The notes beneath the pieces are model-generated. The model did no database searches. It saw only the letters and a list, made by a program, of their open reading frames with translations, and was not told where the DNA came from. The position numbers and the translations under genes were made by a program. From Eulemur rufifrons (taxonomy: Eukaryota; Chordata; Mammalia; Primates; Lemuridae), in assembly GCF_041146395.1 (NCBI RefSeq), contig NC_090996.1:36232738-36296737 (forward strand): DNA of 64,000 nt, read 5' to 3'. This document shows, one piece after another, positions 44,079-64,000 of the stretch (positions are counted from its first letter, which is position 1; every line of letters starts with the position of its first letter).

Positions 44079-54831
<10,753 letters not shown>

Positions 54832-56814
54832 GCCGGGACCCTGCAAGACAGGGGGAGAGGCTTGGTTCAGAGCTGCTGCTACTGCCAACGCCAGGCCCCA
54901 GTGGCCCAGGCTAGCAGGCAGTGCCACGCCTGCAGGACGTAGCACAGACGGTCCTGAGGACGCATCCACAGGGCCACAGGGCTCACGGGTCGGGGCAACT
55001 CAGCTCTGGGCTTGGTTGTGGAGGCTGGTGGGGGCCCCTGCCCGTCTCACATGGAGCCCCCTCCAGGGGGCCGGCCGGCTGGAGCAGGCCCACGTCTCTG
55101 CCCAGGGCACACGGGTCTCCCTCGGGAGGCAGCAAACGCACATCCCCTGGCAGGTCGACGCCTTCGCCTGTTTCCAGACGAGCAGACCAGAGCAGGCCGG
55201 GGTTAGTGGCCTGCTCACCGCCACCCAAAAAGGGCCTGTGGGCTGCACATGAGGACTTTGTTTTGTTTTAAGGAACCTGATCAGAAAGGTTTAACGTACA
55301 GCACATGGGAAAATGCACAATCACCTTAAAGCAATGCAAATTGAAGCTTTAATGAACCATGATTTACTCACTAAGCTAGGAAGAAAAAAGATGAAAATTT
55401 AAAATGCAGTGTTGCAGGGCCGAGGGAAACTGCCCGTGTGCACATGGCCGGCAGCTGCCCCAGAAGGTCCCTGGGGACCCGCCCAGAGCCCACTGCGCCG
55501 GCCTGAGGGAGACGCCCGCTCCATGGCAAGAAGGATGTGCGCCTGCCGCAATGCTCAGGGAACAGGCTCAGCGCGGACGGGGCTTCCGCCTCCACCCTGG
55601 CCCTGCATCCTCCCGCGGTGCCCGGGCAGTGCCCACCCTGTCCCCATCTCCGCCAGCCGCCCTGGGTGGGTTCCCAGCAGGGGAGCGTTTTCTGTCCTTC
55701 AGGGTCTATTTCCCAACCACACAGCCGTCTAGAAACGCGGTGGGAGGAGTTCTCGGGCCCAGAGGCGTGGAGGATCCCTGTCGTGTTCTCTCGGGCTGAG
55801 GGGACACCAGCCTTTCTGGCCCCTCACTACACTGACGCGGCCCTTAGGCAGGAAGAACAGCCCCAAACAACTACAATTCCTGAATCTGTGGGAGCCCGAG
55901 CCTGTCCTTCCCCAGGTGGGCTAGCTGGGGACTGAGGTTTCTCGGCAGGGACCCCCTGCTGAGCTGCACTGCCAGCTGTTCCTCTGCCTGAGCCCCTCCC
56001 TGGGTCCTGCAGCACGGTGGCGGTGGCGAGGGGCTGCTGGGCTGGCTAGGGCCGGTGCCCACACCACCTTCCTCAGACACTGCCACCACCGCCTTCGTCT
56101 CACCTGCACGAAGTGCAGAGCAGCCACCCTGAGCAAAGACACCCACGTTGGAGCCCACACCTGAGGGAGGGACACAGACCTCAGACTGCGCCTGGGCCTG
56201 CAGGTCCCAGTACTCACCTCGCACTTAGGGACAAGGGGACAGAAACAGACACACACAGTGGGGCGGTGTGACACAGAAGTCCTCTCCTGAGGGTGGGGGG
56301 CTCTGGGAGGGGCCTCACAGACACAAATGCCCGGGGCGTAAGAGGCTCCCGGGGCGACTGCTCTCTTCCCTGCAGCAGACCAGGGGCTCAAGGTCCGGCC
56401 TCTGGTGGGCAGCTTGGGAAAGGGGCCTTTTGCCACTGTGGGTTCTAGCTGAAAAGGGTCCTTCTGGGTTGAGCTGCAGGAGCCCCAAATGCCCACTTTC
56501 CTCAGTGCCCAGAGAGGGCAGCTGACACAGACGCCAGCAAGGGAAACTCAAGCCCAACGCCAGCCCCTGTGGCCAGCACCAAAGGCCGTGTCCTCTCCCT
56601 GACCCTTCTGCAGGGCCTGCCCTTCCTCATGAGGACAGTGCAATCCTGCCGGGGGGGCCCAGTGTCGTCAGCTGGGTGACCACCACAGGGACCATCTAGC
56701 ACAGTCCAAGCATTATGGCACCCGTCACTCGGACACACCCGTCCAGCCAGACGACACCATCACCCCTGCCAGGGGAACCCTGTCCCGGGAACAGGTCACC
56801 GTCTGAAAAGAGAC

Positions 56815-56965
56815 ACAATCGGTCTAACAGCAAACACGTTCTGGGGGGAGCTGGGTACATGGTGTGTTCACGTTGGGTAAATTCACCGAGTTATGCACAC
56901 AATTTGTGCACTTTCTTTGTGTGCGTTACATTTCATCTACAAAGTTTACCTTAAAAAAAAAAAAA
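56815..56965 (+). mobile_element. Old L1-like 3' tail
   Basis: GAGCTGGGTACATGGTGTGT and TTTGTGCACTTTCTTTGTGT then an A-run resemble an L1M 3' end; weak. Confidence 0.45.
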
Positions 56966-57263
56966 GAAAAGAAAAGAAAACGATCTCCTCGTGTCTAAGG
57001 AGGGAGATTGGAGGGCAGAAGTGGGTGTTCCTATCCATGGGGTAGTGAGGGAGAACCCAGCGAATTATGGGGCAAGTTTCCCCCCACCCCCACTTCAGCC
57101 CCTGGGAGTTACTGAAGCGCAAAGGCGTGGACTCGCTCGCCAGGCTGCGGGGATCAGACGGCCAGAAAAAGATGAAAGAGCAGGCGATCGATAGCGGAGG
57201 AGGTGCAGCATGGGAGAAGGCAACGGCGTGGGCAACGCGAGCAGCTTTAAAGACTGTGATAAA

Positions 57264-57292
57264 AACACACCACACACACACACACAAACACA

Positions 57293-57327
<35 letters not shown>
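57264..57327. repeat. (CA)n microsatellite
   Basis: About 64 bases of CA repeats with small interruptions. Confidence 0.95.
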
Positions 57328-57329
<2 letters not shown>

Positions 57330-57759
57330 CTAGAGAGGCTTCATCTGTTAGGGAGACTGAGTTCCCTTGTGAAAAGAGGTTCCCATACCAGTCAGGTAAA
57401 GAGGTCTCCGAGACGGTCCTCGCCACTGAACTTGAAGCCGCAAGTCTTCCCTACGCGGAAGTGCTTCCCTCTCCTGTGCATGAACAGATGTGGGGGCAAA
57501 GTCCAGTTAGGGCTGCCCAGCGACAGCTCACTGGCTGAAACCCCCTCGGTGAAGCCTCCCTGTCCACCAGGAGGGCTCAGGAGAATTTGTTTCTACCCCC
57601 ACGTTGGGTAAAAAAACAAGCAAGAACTCCCTTGCCTCCTGCAAACAGTGCTTTTCCCTCTCACTTTGGAAAACGGGACATGAATCTATGATTCTGTTTT
57701 TGCCCTTTACTGCAGCCAGGGACAACTGGAAACTGCCCTTCCAAAGGGTCCACGGCAGG

Positions 57760-58330
57760 ACCCAGGTCAGGGTGGGCGCCCTTCGCCCAAGGCGGAAAGA
57801 CCAGGCTCCAGGAAAGGCGCCCACCAGGCCCGGCCGCAAAGCCTCTCGCGCCCGCCCACGGGTGCCCTGGGCGGCGGCGGCGGCGTCCCCGTTACGCGGA
57901 TGCGTAAACAGACTGAGAGCGGCAAGGGGCCTGCGTCGGCCGAAGAGGCCGCGGGGACGTCCCCGCTCCCTCGTCTGCGCGTCCCACAGCCGAGGGGCGG
58001 CGCCAAGGTCACCCGCGCGGACGCCGCCCTGCCCCGTGCTCACCGGCTGCTCCCCGGGGCCGCGCCCTCGGACGGCGGGGTCGGGATGCGGCTGGGGACC
58101 ACTTTGGGCTGGCCCGGGCGGACGACGGCGCTCACGGTCCCTAGCCCCGCCGCGGCCGCGCCGCGGGACACGAGCCCCATTTCCGCCGGCTCCGCGCGTT
58201 GCCGCGCGACGGTCCGTCCCCTAAAGGCACCCGGGGCGCCCGCCGGCCGGGCCCAAGCGTTCCGCGCGCGCAGCGTCCCCACGCCCGCCCGGTGCCCAGC
58301 TGCCAAGCCTGGTTTACCTCCCCTGGGGGA
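57760..58330 (-). promoter_or_regulatory. PIGQ: CpG island, promoter and non-coding first exon of PIGQ
   Basis: CpG-dense block about 3 kb upstream of the PIGQ start codon. On the coding strand a good donor (GCAGCCG|GTGAGC) ends a likely first exon at 58044. Intron 1 would run 58043-54841. The transcription start is probably 58.1-58.3 kb; the exact site is not visible. Confidence 0.6.
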
Positions 58331-59520
58331 TCCAGTGGGCCGGCCTTTGAGTGACCCAGATCCCACCTTGCTCCCACCCTCCCAGGGTGAAAGGACCCCC
58401 AGGCCCTGCAGTGGGGTCCCAGAAGGAGCTGCCCCCCCAGGCTGGTCCCCTCCCACGCTGCTCTCCGCAGAGGGGCTGCCCCAGATCCCCCAGGCCGGCT
58501 GTGCTGGGAAGGCTGGGCCCTGATGTGGCAGCCCCCAGGCTGCAGCTATCTGATTGTGGGGGGGACAACATCCCTAACAACAGAACACCCTCGTGGGCCC
58601 ATTCAGTGCCCCCACCCTGATGTACTGAGGGGACCTCATGGGGGGGCTGGCCCAAGCCACAGGCCCCACTGTCTCGGTGACAGAGGGAGTGCCACCCTGC
58701 AGGGACAGGAGCCGCCCTCCTCCCAGCTCCCTCCCCATGGGGACCCCTGGCTGGGCCCCAGACTCACTGAGTCACCAGACCCCTGTCCTTTCAGGCCTGG
58801 ATTCCTCATGAGTCTGTCCTCACAGGAAGGCTCCCCTGGACTCTGCCGTGACCACCGCCCGTGAGCTTGGAGCTATTTGGTCCCCAGGGGAGAAAGTGAA
58901 GGCTCACACAGCCTTCCTTCCCTCCTGGGGCAGTGGGAGAGAAGGCGCAGACCCCAGCGCAGCCACGTGCACCCCCAGGCACCTCTAGGGCTGCCCTCCC
59001 CGCCCCCCTTACCTCCACCAGGCCCAGAGAAGCTGCTTGGAGCCTCAGCACTGTGGGTGCCTCTGAGGCTGGGGGACACTGGGGGGCCACACCCCTGCCC
59101 AAACCGCCCAGCCCAGCCGCACCCTCCCCGCCTGCCCCTGATTAGGAGGCCAGGCCTGCCACTGGCGGGAGATCCTGCCCTGGTGTGTGCCGGCAGCTGG
59201 CCCCGCACACCACAGATCCCAGGCTTCCACTCCTGGCCCCAAAACTCAGGCCTCCTGGAACCAGAGCCAGGGTCCAGGGCACCCTGAGAGGGGACATGGA
59301 GAGCTCAGAGAGGGCCCTCCCTACAGGGAGGCCTGGGAGGCGGCTGATTCACAGCTGCCAGTGGGATGGGAGCCCTCACCAAGAAGATACGAGACCAGCC
59401 CATGGCCAGGCACAGTAGATGCTCCAGTCAGGGGGGCACGGCCAGCAGCCCCAGAGCACCCCACCGGCCCTGGACGTTCCTCTGATGGCAGTCTGGGGGC
59501 CTAGGGGGGCTGTCCCCATC
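58331..59520. other. Intergenic between PIGQ promoter and NHLRC4 remnant
   Basis: GC-rich; no gene or confident repeat seen. Confidence 0.4.
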
Positions 59521-59539
59521 TGAGCCCACCGGTTGAGTA

Positions 59540-59800
59540 CCACTACATCTTGATGTAGCCCTCCCTGGCGCCTGCTGCCGGGAGCTAGCCCTGGCGCACA
59601 CAGGCCACACCCAAGGGCTGCTTCAGCCCCTCTGACACCAGCAGATGGGTGGCCTGGCCTAGGGAAACAGGGTCACCTGGCCCCCCAGGGAGCCCAGGGG
59701 CTTGTGGGCACTGCCAAGCAGCCGCACAGCCCACACCCCCTGTTCACAGTGAGGCCCCATCAGGCCCTGGGCCCACCCAGCATCGAGGCTGGGAGCAGGG
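59540..59800 (-). pseudogene. NHLRC4: NHLRC4 unitary pseudogene
   Basis: Read leftward, pieces of the small NHL-repeat protein NHLRC4 appear in order: CWVGPGPDG (about 59790), VRLLGSAHKPLGSLGG, QVTLFP, then LVSEGLKQPLGVACVRQG. The order and the site between PIGQ and PRR35 match human. The frame is broken several times: a one-base loss after GPDG, about 28 codons missing between LGSLGG and QVTLFP, stop TAG at 59661-59659, a one-base loss near 59641, and stop TAG at 59587-59585. A third stop lies at 59545-59543. The comparison uses the human protein from memory, so indel sizes are approximate. This looks like loss of the single-copy gene, not a retrocopy, because it sits at the syntenic position. 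Confidence 0.75.
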
Positions 59801-59959
59801 GCTCCTGGAGCGGGGCCCAACGTGAGGCTGTACACACCCCCCGGGGTCCCGGCAGTGTGCCAGAGTTCACGGACAGCCCCACAGAGGAGGGTGCGGACCG
59901 CCACAAGCCCCGAGGCTGCCACAGCACGCCCTCTGGAAGGCAGGTTCCCAGAGTGGGTT

Positions 59960-61210
59960 GAGGCAGCAGGCAGACGGATCACCCCTCCAGGTCTAGCACG
60001 GGCACACGGGGGGGGGGGGGGGCCCAGAAGTCAGGAAGAGCAGGCTGGCCGGGGGGCAGTGCGGGGCTGCAGGAGTGAGTGGGGTGTCCAGGCAGGTGCA
60101 GCCCCGGGGGCAGCGGGCCAGTGGGGGAGGCCCTGAAGGTCGAGGAGGCAGGGCCGGGGGCTGGGGACAGGCAGACTCTGTCTCAGCGTTTGGGGCTGCA
60201 AGAGAGATGATGAGGCCCCACTGTGTCGGGGTGGCAAGGTCAGCCCTCCTGGCACCCTCCGGGCAGTGCTGCTGTCCTCCCATTGGACAGAGGAGGAACC
60301 TGAGTCCGGGGTTGGGGAGGCTGAGCTGTACTCCAGCTCTGTTCCTCCAGGTCCCAAGCACCCACGTGGTCCCCAACTGGCCACCCAGGAGTCAAGGCAC
60401 CTGGAACTCCAATGTGGGAGACACATGACCTGAGACCCTCGCTGTGGCTTTGCTCTGAGCCCCACATGAGCTCACAGGCATTGCAGAGTCCGGGGGAGGG
60501 GGGAGGGGTGACGGCAGCGTTTCTCAAACTCCTCTGCCCACGGGTCCCCTTCCTTTCTGGGGACGGCCTGAGCTCCTGCTGGGCACCCCCGCACGGGCAC
60601 CGCTCTCTCTGTGCCCCAAGGTCAGGGAGACTTCCAACCTCTGAAGGGTGAGACGAGGTGCTTTCCTGGGGCCCCCCACCTGCCCCACGCAGAGAGGCCT
60701 CCCTGGGCTCTGCCCTGGGGTTGGAAACAAGAGCTTGAGTGGGGAGGAGGCACCTGCAGGTCCCTGGGCAGGGACACAGCTGGGCGTGGCCAAGGTGGGG
60801 CGACGACTCAGGCCTTGGCCACGTTTGAGCAGCAGTGCAAGGAGGTTCTGTAAAATATAAATGGAGTCCCCTGGGGACTCCACAGTGCTGCTACATTCCT
60901 GCCCCGGGGCCTTGGCACAGGCTGCCCCTGGTGGCTGGAGCCACTCAACCAGCCCTCCCCTCCCCGGAGACACCTCCACGGCCCCTCTCAGCAAACATTC
61001 ATGTGATGAGGCAGCCCCAGGCCACCACCCTGAGCAGGGTCACTCTGGCCATGGGGAATGTGACTGCTGGCTGGAGTCTGGGCTGGGGACCGTCCGGGAG
61101 GTCAATCCTGCCTGCCCCACCAGGTGGAGGGCAGGAGGGTCCCGTCTCTGCACATGAGACCTGTGTGATGTGGCCCCAGCAGGCCAGGCTCACCTGTCTG
61201 CCCAGCAAGG
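59960..61210. other. Intergenic, NHLRC4 upstream region
   Basis: GC-rich with a 14-G run at 60009-60022. A short MIR-like piece (CCTCCCATTGGACAGAGGAG) occurs near 60275-60300. No gene is supported. Confidence 0.4.
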
Positions 61211-61213
61211 GAT

Positions 61214-61592
61214 GAGAAGTCGGGCGTGGCTGGGCGGTGGCTCACGCCTGTAATCCCAGTGCTCTGGGAGGCCGAGGTGGGTGGATCACTCAAGGTCAGG
61301 AGTTCGAGACCAGCCTGAGCAAGAGCGAGACCCCATCTCTACTAAAAATAGAAATTATATGGACAACTAAAAATATATAGAGAAAAAATTAGCCAGGCAT
61401 GGTGGCGCATGCCTGTAGTCCCAGCTACTCGGGAGGCTGAGGCAGGAGGATCGCTTGAGCCCAGGAGTCTGAGGTTGCTGTGAGCCAGGCTGACGCCACA
61501 GCACTCACTCTAGCCCGGGCAACAAAGTGAGACTCAGTCTCAAAAAATAAATAAATAAATAAATAAATAAAAAACAAAAAGAGAAGTCGGGC
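61214..61592 (+). mobile_element. Lemur-type Alu with (TAAA)n tail
   Basis: Sense Alu flanked by GAGAAGTCGGGC at 61214-61225 and 61581-61592; the tail has grown into a TAAA microsatellite (61546-61575). Confidence 0.92.
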
Positions 61593-62519
61593 ACGACAGA
61601 CACGTGGGGTACCAGGGGGAGGCTGTGTGGGGGGCGTCTTCCCAGACTCAGGACCTGCGGACCATGGCGACACCTCCTGGCTCTGCTCACAGCCCCCTGC
61701 AGCCCGTCCAGGAGGCCTCTGGGTAGGAGGTGCCTGGCTGGGACCTGTCAGCCCCAGTCTGTGACCACAGCACTCCCCGCCTGGGCGGCCACACCCCAGC
61801 TCCAGACACCTCAGGGCAGGGCTGATGCTATCACCCACCACTGGGTGCAGCCGGCCCAGCCGGCCCAGCCCCAGCTCGGGGAGCCCGGCACAGGCAGGAC
61901 CTGCACCTCCTTGGAGGGCGACCTGGGCTCGGGGGCCCATTCCTGGGAGGGCTTGGAAGGTGTGGCTCACTCCCCGGGGAGAGCAGTGACCAGCTGTGGG
62001 GGGCCCCCAGGCCCCTGCCTGCCCACCCGCCGTCCCCTGCCCGTGGGAAGGCAGAGCCGGGCCAGGCTGGGAGGGAGGCAGCGAGCTGTGAAGGCCACCG
62101 ATGCCTATCGTGGCCGCAGGGGCTGGCGGGGGCCCAGCAGAGCCCACGCTGGGTGAGCAGCCCTGAGCCAGAGAACACACGGGCACCGTTTAACTGCAGG
62201 GAAGGCCGCCTTGCTGGGGGCTGGAGGATGCACAGGGCCCCTGCCCGTCCCCAACGCACGGAAACACAGGACAAATCGTCCTGAGCAGCCCAGACCACGC
62301 ATGCCTGCCTCCCGACCCCTGCACTCGGTCCCCTCCTCTGGAAGCCCCCGCCCCACCCCCAGCTCTCCAGGATCGCCCCAGTGCACAGGACGGGGGTCAG
62401 GGTCTGAAGGTCAAAGCCCAGACACTGCCTGCCCGGGACGGACACTTCCTGGGGGTGTCCAGGTGGTCCGGCTGGGCAGCAAGGAAGGAGGCTGAGACTG
62501 AGGTGAAGGTGGCTTCTAT

Positions 62520-62525
62520 TTTAAT
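62520..62525 (-). terminator. PRR35: Candidate PRR35 poly(A) signal, ATTAAA
   Basis: ATTAAA on the coding strand, 230 bases after the PRR35 stop, in a short AT-rich patch. Confidence 0.5.
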
Positions 62526-62756
62526 GTCCTCAACTGCAATCAATAAATAGTTGTGACCTCTGCTGTCCCAGGGTGACCCCAGAGACAAGCCTTGGCCACA
62601 GCCTGGCGGGGTCTATCCACATGCTTGCCAAGGCTGGACAGGTCCCCGGCGTTGGCCCCAGGGCTGGGGCAGGGGAGGGGCTGGGCGGGGGGCCTGGGTG
62701 GCAGGGGCGGGACCGGCATGTTCGGGGTGAGGGCACAAGGACTGCAGGAGCTGGGG

Positions 62757-64000
<1,244 letters not shown>

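Noticed and set aside
57095..57333. His/Thr and Cys/Val-rich frames
   Set aside because: Translation of the CA microsatellite.
59659..59982. 107-codon minus-strand frame as an intact NHLRC4
   Set aside because: Only fragments align; frameshifts, an internal deletion and stops break the protein.

Overview
The window is a GC-rich, gene-dense stretch of a mammalian nuclear genome. Its young SINEs are Alu dimers whose left and right arms are joined by an 'ACAACTAAAAATATATAG'-type linker and whose right arm reads 'GTGAGCTAGGCTGACGCC'. That Alu type belongs to strepsirrhine primates (lemurs and relatives). Gene order matches human 16p13.3 read in reverse: METTL26, WFIKKN1, RAB40C, PIGQ, NHLRC4, PRR35. 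All protein assignments come from reading the sequence against remembered families, not from a search.

Layout, left to right. Positions 1-705 (+ strand) hold the last three exons of METTL26. It converges on WFIKKN1 (- strand, coding 3457-1087, two exons, 550 aa), a secreted multidomain protease-inhibitor-like protein that binds GDF8/GDF11. RAB40C (- strand) spans about 38.15 kb down to about 5.34 kb, with six coding exons giving 281 aa. It encodes a Rab-like GTPase with a SOCS box. Its first intron (15.6-37.8 kb) is the repeat-rich part of the window: nested lemur Alus, L1 3' ends, MaLR-type LTR fragments, an RPS26 retrocopy, a CA-rich tract and a MIR. RAB40C starts in a CpG island preceded by a diverged tandem array of paired CCAAT boxes.

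A 5 kb intergenic stretch separates RAB40C from PIGQ (- strand, ten coding exons, 54831-44657, 581 aa), a subunit of the GPI-GlcNAc transferase of the ER membrane. The last PIGQ exon is open in a second frame, used if the 62-nt penultimate exon is skipped. The CpG-island promoter of PIGQ lies near 57.8-58.3 kb. Beyond it is a decayed copy of NHLRC4 (about 59.54-59.80 kb). The window ends inside PRR35 (- strand, 64000-62757, 3' part only), which carries a PLDLS motif.

The genes share a neighbourhood but no pathway: GPI-anchor synthesis (PIGQ), ubiquitin-ligase-linked GTPase signalling (RAB40C), extracellular TGF-beta-family antagonism (WFIKKN1), a putative methyltransferase (METTL26) and a probable nuclear protein (PRR35). 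No bacterial-type system, CRISPR array or operon is present. The most notable signals are the dual-frame PIGQ terminal exon, the broken NHLRC4, the CCAAT array upstream of RAB40C, and several informative retrotransposon structures.
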